A stretch of DNA of 64,000 bases from Moraxella canis (GTDB taxonomy: Bacteria; Pseudomonadota; Gammaproteobacteria; Pseudomonadales; Moraxellaceae), in the NCBI RefSeq assembly GCF_002014965.1, contig NZ_MUXT01000009.1:124001-188000 (forward strand), given 5' to 3'. A program made the translations under genes and the position numbers. The notes beneath the pieces are model-generated. The model was given only the letters and a program-made list of their open reading frames with translations. It was not told where the DNA came from and made no database searches. Shown here one piece after another: positions 17,718 to 29,130 of the stretch (the first letter of the stretch is position 1; each line of letters opens with the position of its first letter).

Positions 17718-19232
17718 ATGTCATTTGCCAAAGTTTTTACGCGTTCGGTTGTTGGATTACAGGCGCCGCAAGTATTTGTTGAAGTTCATCTCTCCCAAGG
17801 GCTGCCAGCCTTAACCATCGTCGGGCTGCCCGAAGCTTCGGTGCGCGAGAGTAAAGATCGGGTGCGATCGGCGCTGATTAATTCAGGATATGAATTTCCC
17901 AATCGCCGCTTGACGATCAATCTTGCGCCTGCCGATCTGCCAAAAGATGGGGCGAGACTGGATCTACCGATTGCGATGGGTATTTTGGCGGCCAGTGGTC
18001 AGATTGATGATAAGGTCTTGGCAGATTTTGAATTTGTAGGAGAACTTGCGCTCAATGGCGAGCTTAGACCTGTTTCTGGTGCACTTGCTATTGCTCGCGC
18101 CATTAAGTCTGCCCGTCATGATGACAAGCCTCGCACGCTGATTATGCCAAGTATGAACGCCTGTGAAGCGGTGAAGGTGGGTGATATGACGGTGCTTGCT
18201 GCTGATCATTTGTCAGCGGTTTGTCGTCATTTGGATGTGGTGAGCGGCATCAGCCAAAATCAAGCGGATATCTTGCCGTCAGCGACTTTGCCACATCAGC
18301 CCCAAGTGACGCAGTACGCGTATGATTTGGCAGATGTCAAAGGACAGCATCACGCACGCCGAGCGCTTGAGATTGCAGCGGCTGGCGGTCACTCGATACT
18401 ATTTACAGGGTCACCTGGATCAGGCAAGACTTTGATGGCATCGCGCCTGCCCAGTATTTTGCCGCCCCTGACCGAGGCAGAAGCCTTGGAGGTGGCGAGT
18501 ATCTACTCGATTGCAGGCGCGGAGTATGCCTTTGGCGAGCGACCTTTTCGTGCCATCCACCACACCATCTCTGCCACCGCTTTGGTTGGCGGCGGCTCAA
18601 AACCCAAACCTGGTGAGATAAGCCTAGCTCACAAAGGCGCAATTTTCCTTGATGAGATTCCAGAATTTGATCGTAAAACACTCGAAACCTTGCGCCAGCC
18701 CATCGAGTCCAAGCAGATAACCATCTCTCGCGCTAATGCTCAGGTATCATTTCCTGCTGACTTTCAGCTGATCGCTGCCATGAATCCTTGCCCTTGTGGG
18801 TATCACGGCGACACTACGAACCGCTGCCGCTGTCGACCTGAGCAAATTAAAAAATATCAAGATAAACTATCAGGACCTCTGCTAGATCGCATCGATTTAC
18901 ACATTACCGTACCTGCATTGCCTATCGAAGATTTACAAAGCGCGCCAAAGGGTGAGTCATCAGATGAGGTCCGTCAAAGAGTCATGGCAGCACGCGATAT
19001 GGCAGTGACCCGTCAAGGCAAAGCCAATTATGAGCTGACAGCCAGTGAACTTGATCAAGTCGCCATATTGGGTCATCAAGAACAGCAAATGCTCAAGATG
19101 GCTCAATCCAAGCTCAACTTATCTGCTCGCAGCTATCACCGCACCTTACGCGTGGCGCGCACCATCGCGGATTTGGCTGCCAGCGAGCACATCAAAACAG
19201 CGCATGTGGCAGAAGCTTTAAGCTATCGATGA
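17718..19232 (+). CDS. comM: ComM / YifB family Mg-chelatase-like AAA+ ATPase
   Basis: ComM is a hexameric branch-migration helicase that helps integrate DNA taken up by natural transformation. The N-terminal ChlI-like domain (residues ~1-180; GLPEASVRESKDRVRSAL is typical) is followed by the AAA+ core with Walker A GSPGSGKT (231-238), Walker B IFLDEIPEF (309-317) and a Cys-rich loop (CPCGYHGDTTNRCRC) before the C-terminal Mg_chelatase_C domain. The 504 residues match the family. No clear ribosome binding site is seen before 17718. It is monocistronic. Its presence agrees with natural competence in the family but is not proof, since comM is found widely. Confidence 0.94.
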   Translation: MSFAKVFTRSVVGLQAPQVFVEVHLSQGLPALTIVGLPEASVRESKDRVRSALINSGYEFPNRRLTINLAPADLPKDGARLDLPIAMGILAASGQIDDKVLADFEFVGELALNGELRPVSGALAIARAIKSARHDDKPRTLIMPSMNACEAVKVGDMTVLAADHLSAVCRHLDVVSGISQNQADILPSATLPHQPQVTQYAYDLADVKGQHHARRALEIAAAGGHSILFTGSPGSGKTLMASRLPSILPPLTEAEALEVASIYSIAGAEYAFGERPFRAIHHTISATALVGGGSKPKPGEISLAHKGAIFLDEIPEFDRKTLETLRQPIESKQITISRANAQVSFPADFQLIAAMNPCPCGYHGDTTNRCRCRPEQIKKYQDKLSGPLLDRIDLHITVPALPIEDLQSAPKGESSDEVRQRVMAARDMAVTRQGKANYELTASELDQVAILGHQEQQMLKMAQSKLNLSARSYHRTLRVARTIADLAASEHIKTAHVAEALSYR

Positions 19233-19265
19233 TTGAATTCAAATAATCACGCTGACATGCTGCCT

Positions 19266-19306
19266 GATAAAATCTCCCAAGCCATAAAGCTTTGGGAGAT
19301 TTTATC
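19266..19306. terminator. Bidirectional terminator between comM and fadH
   Basis: A perfect 15-bp stem, GATAAAATCTCCCAA / TTGGGAGATTTTATC, has an inner AAGC/GCTT pairing. It lies between two convergent genes. Confidence 0.9.
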
Positions 19307-19333
19307 ATGTTAACTAATTGAAAGATAAGGATT

Positions 19334-21493
<2,160 letters not shown>

Positions 21494-21741
21494 CTATCCT
21501 GTGGCTTGTCATCACGCTGACGGATGGGCGAGCGATGACTTGCTGAAGCTATAAAAAGTGATGAATAATATCCCCCAAATTTTAGCATATTTTTAAGACA
21601 ATCAAACAGGATTTTTGGCATTTGACTCATGGGTCATTCGCACCTGCTCGATCCTATGGCGTAAGCGGTGAAATGATTTGCCAAATCATCCAAATCGGAG
21701 TAAGCTAATATCAAATTTGGTTAAAATTTTAAGGAAAAATT

Positions 21742-22071
21742 ATGAGCGAGCTGATCACCATTTCAGGTCAAATCACCCCCGATGATGTCAAAGCGCTGGC
21801 AGATCAGGGCTATAAAACACTGGTAAACAACCGCCCAGATAACGAAGAACCCAATCAGCCCTTATCAGACGAAATCGCCAAGGCTGCCAAAGAGCATGGC
21901 ATTGAGTATCGCCAGATTCCATTCTCAGGCGGGATGCTCGAGATGCATCATGTGCAAGAGTTTGCAGATTTTTATAATCAAAGTCAGCGTCCGCTTCACA
22001 TCTTTTGCCGTACGGGCAACCGCTCAAGTGTGATTTTGCAAGCAGCGCGCGAGCATGATTTGCTTGACTGA
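21742..22071 (+). CDS. TIGR01244 / DUF442 family phosphatase-like protein
   Basis: This 109-residue protein matches the small Blh-type phosphatase fold (TIGR01244 family). The active-site loop is HIFCRTGNRSS, with Cys89 and Arg94 in a C-X4-R arrangement as in this family, and the conserved N-terminal ISGQITPDDVKALADQGYKT is present. Larger relatives are fused to a metallo-beta-lactamase domain or a persulfide dioxygenase, linking the family to sulfide metabolism; here it is stand-alone. AAGGAAAAATT precedes the ATG and a terminator follows, so it is monocistronic. The substrate is unknown. Confidence 0.86.
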   Translation: MSELITISGQITPDDVKALADQGYKTLVNNRPDNEEPNQPLSDEIAKAAKEHGIEYRQIPFSGGMLEMHHVQEFADFYNQSQRPLHIFCRTGNRSSVILQAAREHDLLD

Positions 22072-22088
22072 TCCTGACATCTGATTTT

Positions 22089-22119
22089 AAGCCCAGTCTG
22101 ATTGTGCGACTGGGTTTTT
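22089..22119 (+). terminator. Terminator after the TIGR01244 gene
   Basis: CCCAGTC (22092-22098) pairs with GACTGGG (22108-22114), followed by TTTTT. Confidence 0.75.
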
Positions 22120-22215
22120 CATTGGCGCAGCCATAGCTGATCATACCAAAGATGGCATCCAAATGACTTTTGCGGTAAAATAGCTGGCGAACTCATTAAG
22201 ATACTAAAGCTGACT

Positions 22216-23007
22216 ATGATGAATAAAAATATCCCGATTTTAGATGATGCCGCCATTGAGAAAATGAAAATTGCCGGCAAACTGGCTGCTGATGTCTTGG
22301 TGATGCTAGATGAGCACGTCAAAGTTGGCGTCAGCACTGGCGCTCTTGATGACATCGCGCATCAGTACATTCTTGACCACGGCGCCATCCCTGCACCGCT
22401 GAACTATAATGGGTTCCCCAAGTCGATCTGCACCTCAATCAATCATGTGGTCTGCCACGGTATCCCTGATCACGAGCGTTTGTTAAAAGAAGGTGATATC
22501 ATTAATATTGATATTACGGTCATCAAAGATGGCTACTATGGCGATACTTCTAAGATGTGGATCGTCGGTCAAGGTTCGGTCATGGCTGAGCGCATTTGCC
22601 GAGTGGCACAAGACGCGTTGTATGCAGGCATGAAAGTGGTCAAAAATGGCGCGCATTTGGGCGACATCGGCGCTGCCATCCAAGCGGTGGTTGAGCCTGA
22701 GCGATTTAGCATTGTGCGCGAGTTTTGTGGTCATGGCATCGGTCAGACTTTCCATGCCGAGCCCCAAGTTCTGCACTATGGTAAAGCAGGTACAGGCGTT
22801 GAGCTAAAAACAGGCATGGCATTTACCATTGAACCGATGATCAATCAAGGCGTGTGGCAAACCAAAGTCATGAAAGATGGCTGGACTGCCATCACCAAAG
22901 ACCGTAAACTGTCCGCCCAATGGGAGCATACCTTAATCGTCACCGATAACGGCTGCATCGTAACGACAGTGCGCCCCGAAGAAGATTTAAGCTTTTTAAC
23001 AAGCTAA
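22216..23007 (+). CDS. map: Type I methionine aminopeptidase
   Basis: Map removes the initiator methionine from nascent proteins in the cytoplasm using two metal ions. The 263-residue length matches the family. Visible features are the substrate-pocket SICTSINHVVCHGIP, the first Asp ligands in IDITVIKDGYYGDTSKMW, the His in FCGHGIGQTFHAEP, the Glu in FTIEPM and the last Glu in QWEHTLIV. The gene is not linked to rpsB here. It lies between two terminators and is probably monocistronic. An ATG immediately after the first ATG is an equally possible start. Confidence 0.95.
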   Translation: MMNKNIPILDDAAIEKMKIAGKLAADVLVMLDEHVKVGVSTGALDDIAHQYILDHGAIPAPLNYNGFPKSICTSINHVVCHGIPDHERLLKEGDIINIDITVIKDGYYGDTSKMWIVGQGSVMAERICRVAQDALYAGMKVVKNGAHLGDIGAAIQAVVEPERFSIVREFCGHGIGQTFHAEPQVLHYGKAGTGVELKTGMAFTIEPMINQGVWQTKVMKDGWTAITKDRKLSAQWEHTLIVTDNGCIVTTVRPEEDLSFLTS

Positions 23008-23031
23008 TGGCTAATTGACTAATTTATCTGG

Positions 23032-23061
23032 ATCAGGGCAGCTTAGGCTGCCTTGATTTTT
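23032..23061 (+). terminator. Terminator of map
   Basis: ATCAGGGCAGC (23032-23042) pairs, with one G-U, with GCTGCCTTGAT (23047-23057). TTTTT follows. Confidence 0.85.
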
Positions 23062-23120
23062 CTTGTTGCTGATGATGAATTTGTGCTAGGATGAAGCGTA
23101 TTTTATATGATGGATTGATC

Positions 23121-25871
23121 ATGCCAAATTCTACCGCCCAAAACTTTTCGCACTTAGCCAAGTCTTGCCATCTTGATATCACGCTGCCCCCGCCCATTCA
23201 AGACTCATCGCCAGACAGCGCCGTGATTCACGCTTATCTAAATCAGCTTAATGAAGCCATCGACGCCCAAGTCGTCGCTCATGGCATTGATGCGCCTCAT
23301 CATATCGCTGATCTGATCAAAGTGCGCACGCTTGCGATCGATATGATCTTGGTGCAGTTGTTTGATTGTTATCAATTTCCCAAGGATTTTGCGTTATTTG
23401 CGGTGGGCGGGTATGGTCGCGGCGAGCTTTTGCCGGCTTCGGATGTGGATATCTTGCTGATCGGCGATAAAATCAACCAAGCTGCCAAGCTGATCGAGTC
23501 TTTTGTGGCGATGCTTTGGGATATTGGTATTACGCCGGCTTTTTCGGTGCGAAGTGTCGATGAGATGCGCACTGCTGTCAGTGATCAGACCATTGCTTCT
23601 GCCATGCTTGAGGCAAGGATTTTGGTGGGTAATGAGGCTTTATCTAAGCTGCCTAGCCAGGTCGTCAAAGCGGTTTGGGATGCCAAATCATTTTATGATG
23701 CTAAAATGGCAGAATCCAAAGCCCGCTATTTGGCGCACAATGCCACAGAATATAATCTTGAGCCAAATATCAAAAACGCACCTGGCGGTCTTCGGGATAT
23801 CCACATCATTGGATGGTTTGGGCGATTTTATTTTGGCAGCTCGGATATCGCATCCCTTGCGACCACTGACTTTATCAACGAAAACGAGTGCGCCATCTTG
23901 CAGGCAGGTCAGCACTATTTATGGTGCATTCGCCATCATTTGCATACATTGGCAGGTCGTGGTGAGGATCGGCTGTTATTTGACTACCAAAAAGCGATCG
24001 CCGAGCGGTTTGGCTATTATACGCGGACTTCAGATACCACTCACCGAGAGGTGACTCAGGCTCTAGAGGCGATGATGCGTGTGTATTATCAACACGCCAT
24101 GAAAATTGCGGCTTTTTCAGAAGTGCTGTGCGAATATTTTTATGAAAACTATTTGGCAACCACGGCGCGTCTGATTGATATTGACGAGACATTTTATCTG
24201 ATGCAGTCTGATTGTGATCATCAGTCAAGACCTGCCAAAATTGCCATTCGCTGCTCAGATGCGTTTTTGGTAGATCCTGCCAATTTATTAAAAATTTTTT
24301 TGGTGATGGGTCAAAAGGGCATTCGTCAGATCGCAGCAAGCACGCTTCGGGCGATTTATGCGGCTAGCGATGTGATTGATGAAGACTACCGAAATAACCC
24401 CATGCATCGCCAATTATTTTTAGCCAATTTACAAGAATTAAATTACCTATTTCATCGCTTGCGTCTGATGAAGCGCTTTGGGGTGCTTGGGAATTATCTA
24501 CCTGCTTTTGGCAAAATCATGGGGCTTATGCAGTATGATTTGTTCCATCGCTATACGGTGGATGCGCACACTTTATTATTGGTGCGCATACTGCATCGCT
24601 TCGGTGATGATCGCGTTGACAATCAAGATAAATATGGACTGGTGACCGAGGTTTATCAAAGAATTGCGCGTAAAGACATTTTGGTGATCGCTGCGATTTT
24701 TCATGATATCGCCAAAGGTCGTGGGGGTGATCATTCTAAGCTTGGGGCGGCTGATGCTTATGAGTTTTGTGTGTCGCATGGCATGAGCGAGACAGACAGC
24801 GAGCTTGTGCGATGGTTGGTATTAGAGCACTTGACGATGTCGCTGATTGCCCAAAAACAAGACATCAGCGACCCTGAGGTGATTGCCAAATTTGCTGAAT
24901 TTACCAGATCCATTACTCGGCTAAATCATTTGTATGTCTTGACTGTGGCGGATATGAATGCGACGAATAGTCAGCTTTGGAATACTTGGCGCGCCACGCT
25001 GCTCAAGCAGCTGTATGTCAGCGTCCATCAAGTTCACAGCTTGGGCAGCCACATTGTCGATAAAGACATCGTCATCACCAATCGCAAAAATAAAGCGCAG
25101 AATCTCTTGCCTATGGTAGAGAATCATCGACTAAAGGCGCTTTGGGATGGCTTTGGGGAGGAGTATTTTTTAAAACAAAAGCACATGGATATCGCTTGGC
25201 AGTCAGCCGAGATCTTAGCGGCAGAACATAAGCTCAAACAAGGCGAGCCAATCATCGCCATCCGAGAGCATGGCGATGTGTCCTTACGAGGGATGCAGCT
25301 GCTGATTTGTGCGCCCGATCAGGATAATTTATTTGCCACGACGGTTTGTATTTTGGATCAGTTGGGGCTATCGGTGCTTGATGCGACGATTTTATCGGCA
25401 AGTATAGATGGCATCAGTACGGCGGTGGATTCTTATGTGATCATAGATCGATTATTGCCGACGGACAGTAGCATGCCGCTGCTGATGAGTCCTGAGCGTA
25501 CCAGTCAGATGATATCAGGACTTAAGCAGGGTCTAAAAGCTGGCGGTGTGCATGCGCCTTCGAGAGTCTTTGAGATGGATGGTAAACTTAAACATTTTAC
25601 CGTGCCCACCCAAGTTCACTTTTCTGAAGCAACATCATTGGCGCACCAAGGGCATCACAAAATGCACCTGATCACCAAAGATCGACCGTCACTCCTTGCC
25701 AAAGTCGGTGCGGTATTTAGCGAGCTAAACATCCAAGTGCATGGCGCGCGTATCACGACGCTCGGCGAGCGTGCGGAGGACGTGTTTTATTTGAGTGGAT
25801 TGCAGGGCGCGTCTTTGGACGATGAGACTTTGGCTCAATTAAAAGATGCCATCATTCAGGCGCTTGGCTAA
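23121..25871 (+). CDS. glnD: Bifunctional uridylyltransferase/uridylyl-removing enzyme GlnD
   Basis: GlnD senses glutamine and attaches or removes UMP on P-II proteins. The order is the nucleotidyltransferase domain (GGYGRGELLPASDVDILL with the catalytic Asp pair), the PII-uridylyltransferase middle region, the HD hydrolase domain (FHDIAKGRGGDHS) and two C-terminal ACT domains, the last beginning near LITKDRPSLLAKVG. The total of ~916 residues agrees with the family. Two starts are possible: ATG 23091 and ATG 23121. I prefer 23121 because a GGA lies 6 nt before it, while the site before 23091 abuts the ATG. Its target P-II gene is at 8.6 kb in this window. Confidence 0.95.
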   Translation: MPNSTAQNFSHLAKSCHLDITLPPPIQDSSPDSAVIHAYLNQLNEAIDAQVVAHGIDAPHHIADLIKVRTLAIDMILVQLFDCYQFPKDFALFAVGGYGRGELLPASDVDILLIGDKINQAAKLIESFVAMLWDIGITPAFSVRSVDEMRTAVSDQTIASAMLEARILVGNEALSKLPSQVVKAVWDAKSFYDAKMAESKARYLAHNATEYNLEPNIKNAPGGLRDIHIIGWFGRFYFGSSDIASLATTDFINENECAILQAGQHYLWCIRHHLHTLAGRGEDRLLFDYQKAIAERFGYYTRTSDTTHREVTQALEAMMRVYYQHAMKIAAFSEVLCEYFYENYLATTARLIDIDETFYLMQSDCDHQSRPAKIAIRCSDAFLVDPANLLKIFLVMGQKGIRQIAASTLRAIYAASDVIDEDYRNNPMHRQLFLANLQELNYLFHRLRLMKRFGVLGNYLPAFGKIMGLMQYDLFHRYTVDAHTLLLVRILHRFGDDRVDNQDKYGLVTEVYQRIARKDILVIAAIFHDIAKGRGGDHSKLGAADAYEFCVSHGMSETDSELVRWLVLEHLTMSLIAQKQDISDPEVIAKFAEFTRSITRLNHLYVLTVADMNATNSQLWNTWRATLLKQLYVSVHQVHSLGSHIVDKDIVITNRKNKAQNLLPMVENHRLKALWDGFGEEYFLKQKHMDIAWQSAEILAAEHKLKQGEPIIAIREHGDVSLRGMQLLICAPDQDNLFATTVCILDQLGLSVLDATILSASIDGISTAVDSYVIIDRLLPTDSSMPLLMSPERTSQMISGLKQGLKAGGVHAPSRVFEMDGKLKHFTVPTQVHFSEATSLAHQGHHKMHLITKDRPSLLAKVGAVFSELNIQVHGARITTLGERAEDVFYLSGLQGASLDDETLAQLKDAIIQALG

Positions 25872-25988
25872 AGCAAGATGATGCCTTGTATTTTCATATC
25901 ATCAAACTCAATCATGGTGATGGTAATTTGATGGTTTTTATGCCAAAATAGCTGCTTAAAAATTTGCGCTCAGATTGAGATTATAGTC

Positions 25989-26831
25989 ATGAATATCAAA
26001 CCTACCATAACCATACTACCGATCATCGCTTTGATGATGGCTGTGCCTACTTTGGCAAATACCATCAGCACGCACAGCTTTGATGACGATGATTTGCCGG
26101 CTTGTGCTGCCACGCCGCTGCCAGAAGATGCTGAATTTGCTACCATTGATTCTGATTGTGGCTATTCTGAAGGGCTTGCACCCATCGTCAAGGCGGGTAA
26201 ATATGGCTATGTCGATTCAATAGGTAAGGTCGTGATTCCTGTGATCTATCAAGAGGCTTATCCTTTTAGTGATGGTTTGGCGCTGTACCGTCACCATGAT
26301 AAATATGGCTACCTAAATAAATTTGGCAAAGTCGCCATCCACCCGCGGTTTACCGACGCTTGGGGATTTTGGGAAGGGCGTGCTAAGATCGAGCAGGACG
26401 GGAAATACGGCTTCATTGATACTTCTGGTAACATCGTGATACGCCCAAAATATGAGGTCGTTGGCGATTGGTTTGAAGAAGGTTTGGTGCTATTTAAACA
26501 AAAAGACAAATACGGATTTTTAGACAAATCTGGCAAAGTCGCCATCCGTCCACAGTTTGATTCTGCCAAAGACTTTTCAGAAGGTCTGGCAGCGGTGACG
26601 ATGAAGTCTGGTCAAACTGATGAATATGGCGAGCCGCTGCATAAGTACGGCTTTATTGATAAGACGGGTAAGGTGGTGATTGATATTAAATACGATTTAG
26701 CCTACGATTTTTTGTCAGGTGCCGCTTATGTGGTTGATGGAGATGAGGCGTATTATATTGATAAATCTGGCAATAAAACTGTCATACCACGGTATATTGA
26801 TCCTAAGATAGACAGCTTTCTTGACAAATAA
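25989..26831 (+). CDS. Exported WG-repeat protein
   Basis: The 280-residue protein starts with a signal peptide (residues 1-24, cleavage near TLANT) and then consists of about six WG beta-repeats. Each carries KYGYVD/KYGFID followed by GKVVI-P-Y, for example KAGKYGYVDSIGKVVIP, QDGKYGFIDTSGNIVI and QKDKYGFLDKSGKVAI. WG repeats form beta-propeller-like or solenoid surfaces, usually for binding. No catalytic residues are seen. Cysteines occur only near the mature N-terminus. The last codons (FLDK-stop) contain the TTGACA box of the tmRNA promoter. Function unknown. Confidence 0.85.
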   Translation: MNIKPTITILPIIALMMAVPTLANTISTHSFDDDDLPACAATPLPEDAEFATIDSDCGYSEGLAPIVKAGKYGYVDSIGKVVIPVIYQEAYPFSDGLALYRHHDKYGYLNKFGKVAIHPRFTDAWGFWEGRAKIEQDGKYGFIDTSGNIVIRPKYEVVGDWFEEGLVLFKQKDKYGFLDKSGKVAIRPQFDSAKDFSEGLAAVTMKSGQTDEYGEPLHKYGFIDKTGKVVIDIKYDLAYDFLSGAAYVVDGDEAYYIDKSGNKTVIPRYIDPKIDSFLDK

Positions 26832-26849
26832 GTCCTTGTCTGATATAGT
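26821..26849 (+). promoter_or_regulatory. Promoter of ssrA
   Basis: TTGACA (26821-26826), a 17-bp spacer and TATAGT (26844-26849) are nearly consensus. They lie 11 bp before the mature tmRNA 5' end, and the -35 box is inside the final codons of the WG-repeat gene. Confidence 0.85.
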
Positions 26850-26859
26850 GAAGAATCTG

Positions 26860-27218
26860 GGGGATGTTCTGGCTTCGACGCTGGTAGCGAAACCTAATGA
26901 TGCATGTCAAGAGCGTGTGACTCTTGTAAATCAACATACATTTAAAATAGTCGCAAACGACGAAACTTACGCACTAGCAGCCTAAGGGCTGTTTGGGACG
27001 GCACAGATTGCCTTTGGTCTGGTTGCTCTCCCCGATGCGAACGCACAGAGGCTAGCCAAGATCAGCGTTGCGATGATATTGGCGAATCTTTTAGCAAATC
27101 GTCCAATCCATCCTGACTGTCGGTTCGGTGCGGATTAAAGCCATAGACAGAATCTAAGCATGTAGACTCATAGATGTAGTGCTGGCGGACGCGGGTTCAA
27201 CTCCCGCCATCTCCACCA
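26860..27218 (+). ncRNA. ssrA: Transfer-messenger RNA (tmRNA)
   Basis: tmRNA rescues stalled ribosomes and tags the incomplete protein for proteolysis. The 5' end GGGGATGTTCTGGCTTCGACG and the 3' end GGGTTCAACTCCCGCC...ACCA form the tRNA-like domain; GGGGATG pairs with CATCTCC with one G-U. The tag frame starts at GCA 26953 after the conserved AATAGTC and encodes ANDETYALAA, ending at TAA 26983-26985. The E. coli tag ends in ENYALAA, so only the fifth residue of the shared core differs (Thr for Asn). The total of 359 nt matches gammaproteobacterial tmRNAs. SmpB is not encoded in this window. Confidence 0.96.
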
Positions 27219-27225
27219 ATCATTA

Positions 27226-27262
27226 AAAAAATCCTAAGTTAATCAATGACTTAGGATTTTTT
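27226..27262 (+). terminator. Terminator of ssrA
   Basis: AAAAAATCCTAAGT (27226-27239) pairs perfectly with ACTTAGGATTTTTT (27249-27262). Confidence 0.9.
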
Positions 27263-27315
27263 ATTGCCTAATTTATTCACACACAAGGTGGATGATGGTC
27301 ATTTTTGAATCTCTA

Positions 27316-27353
27316 TTTGTATCTTTTACGGTTTAAAAAACTAAAGATACAAA
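27316..27353. repeat. 11-bp inverted repeat overlapping a terminator
   Basis: TTTGTATCTTT (27316-27326) and AAAGATACAAA (27343-27353) are exact inverted copies separated by 16 bp. The right arm overlaps the first bases of the YihY gene terminator, so the two structures compete. Confidence 0.6.
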
Positions 27354-27382
27354 ATCACCCCAGTTATCGCTGGGGTGATTTT
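27351..27382 (-). terminator. Terminator of the YihY-family gene
   Basis: AAAATCACCCCAG (27351-27363) pairs with CTGGGGTGATTTT (27370-27382). On the minus strand it ends in TTTT, 22 bp past the stop of the YihY gene. Confidence 0.85.
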
Positions 27383-27404
27383 AAGTAATTAAATCAATGA
27401 ATGA

Positions 27405-28907
27405 TCATTTGTCAATGATGCGTTTGATTTCATTAATATGCTGCTTATTTTTACCAAAGATATGACGCGCTTTTTTGAAGATGCGCAAGGCTTTGGTAAA
27501 TTTGCTTTCTGTAAATGAGGCTTCGCCATCAGGAATGACGACCAGATTGCCCGACTCATCAATAGTACGGCGCGCGTTATTATCAAAGCCTTGGGTTTCG
27601 CCAATCTCGTCAGTATCTTCAGAAACGATACGGACAATCTCTTGTTTTTCACGCAGGGGCGCTGTTTCAAACAGTTTTGCTAAAGGCATGTCCAGCTCTT
27701 TGATGGCAGCGCTTTCAATTTGATCCAAGTGATGATACAGCTCAATGAACCAAGGATCGTAGTCTGCAGATTCCAACTGATCAAGCTCGCTACGAATGGG
27801 CAGCGGATACGGTAAGCTTTTATAAAATTGCCAAAAATTCACTGTGCTAAGATCGGTCTTTAGGATGTACTCATTATTCTTGGTTTCGGTAATAAAATCA
27901 TTACTCACCAACTGATCTAAATAAATGCTCCATTTAGGCAGCTCTTTACGACCCAGCATACCACGCAGCTCATTTTCACTCACCACGTCACCATTTTGAT
28001 AGCGTTTATAAGCCAAGTTCAGCATGTCCAAAATGCTCAGCAGCGGATGGCGGACAGGGACTTCTTTGGTATCAAAAATCGTCAAAGTATAGCTGATTTG
28101 CACACCCAAAAGAATGATATTCCAAGAAATATAAATCCATAATAAGAAAATCGGCAGAGCAGCAAAGGCGCCATAAATGGCTTCGTAGCTGGTGAAATTG
28201 TTCATTACTGTGCCGAAAATGTGCTTCACACTCTCAAAAAGTACCGCAGTGACAATACCTGCAATCGCAGCATTTTTAAATGGCACTTGAGCTTTGGGAA
28301 TGAACCAATACAGTAAAATGAATCCAGAAGTCATTAGCGCAACTGAAATCAAATATGCCCAAATGCCCCAATCGATACCATAACCTGCGATTTGACGATT
28401 TAAAAAATCCACGCTTTGAATGGCACTAGATGCACCAAATGCCACCCCCAAAATCACAGGACCCAAAGTAATAATTGTCCAATAGCGAATGATGCTAGCA
28501 GCACCCCCTGAGCGCTCTTGGACGCGCCAGATTTTATTGAATGCGTGTTCAATGGTATTTAAGGTCATAATGGCGGTAACAAACAAACCTGCCACACCCA
28601 CAAGCCCCAAATTGCTCGAATTTTCTGCAAAAGACTGAATATAACCTGCCACTTGATCACCAGCGGCAGGAAAAAGATTGTCAGAAATCATTTGCTGAAC
28701 TTGTCCGCGTAACCCTTCTAAAGCAGGTACGCTTGAAAAAATCACCAAAATAACCGTCAGCATCGGCACAAGTGCAAGCAAGGTGGTATAAGTGAGACTG
28801 GCTGCTTTTTGCTGCGTATCGTCGTCAATGAAGTGGCGCACAAGCAAGCGTAAATACATAAACCAAGCGTGGTGCGCAAAAGGAAGTTTGTTTAAAAAAT
28901 TTGCCAT
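27405..28907 (-). CDS. YihY/UPF0761 (BrkB-like) membrane protein
   Basis: The product is 500 residues: an N-terminal half with about six membrane segments and a soluble, charged C-terminal half (from about residue 300). The signature QQKAASLTYTTLLALVPMLTVIL near the N-terminus and GAFAALPIFLLWIYISW are typical of the YihY/virulence factor BrkB family, once misannotated as RNase BN. Function is unresolved. The ATG at 28907 is taken (MANFLNKL...), with TTGGAT upstream; a TTG at 28916 would add three residues. Residues ~300-390 read like a winged-helix segment, also found in longer relatives. Confidence 0.88.
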   Translation of the reverse strand: MANFLNKLPFAHHAWFMYLRLLVRHFIDDDTQQKAASLTYTTLLALVPMLTVILVIFSSVPALEGLRGQVQQMISDNLFPAAGDQVAGYIQSFAENSSNLGLVGVAGLFVTAIMTLNTIEHAFNKIWRVQERSGGAASIIRYWTIITLGPVILGVAFGASSAIQSVDFLNRQIAGYGIDWGIWAYLISVALMTSGFILLYWFIPKAQVPFKNAAIAGIVTAVLFESVKHIFGTVMNNFTSYEAIYGAFAALPIFLLWIYISWNIILLGVQISYTLTIFDTKEVPVRHPLLSILDMLNLAYKRYQNGDVVSENELRGMLGRKELPKWSIYLDQLVSNDFITETKNNEYILKTDLSTVNFWQFYKSLPYPLPIRSELDQLESADYDPWFIELYHHLDQIESAAIKELDMPLAKLFETAPLREKQEIVRIVSEDTDEIGETQGFDNNARRTIDESGNLVVIPDGEASFTESKFTKALRIFKKARHIFGKNKQHINEIKRIIDK

Positions 28908-29130
28908 AATATCCAATTAAATGTTTATCACCCAATATCGCACTAGTGTAACAAATATTACGGCATATTACAGGCGAAGTTTTGTACAATTATGTATCAA
29001 AGTTTTAGAGTGTGTAAGTAGTTTTCATGGGATCACCAATAAATGTAGATGGATTTTAGGTAGTCAAGTTTGTTTATTTAAGATAAATCTTGTTATAATG
29101 CCAAACGATGCCAACTAAGATGATAAATTT

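Noticed and set aside
23503..24054. 183-codon open frame within glnD
   Set aside because: Alternative frame of glnD; composition and absence of any family match argue against it.
28921..29118. 65-codon frame between the YihY and wrbA-like genes
   Set aside because: No ribosome binding site, no homology; likely chance in an A/T-rich gap.
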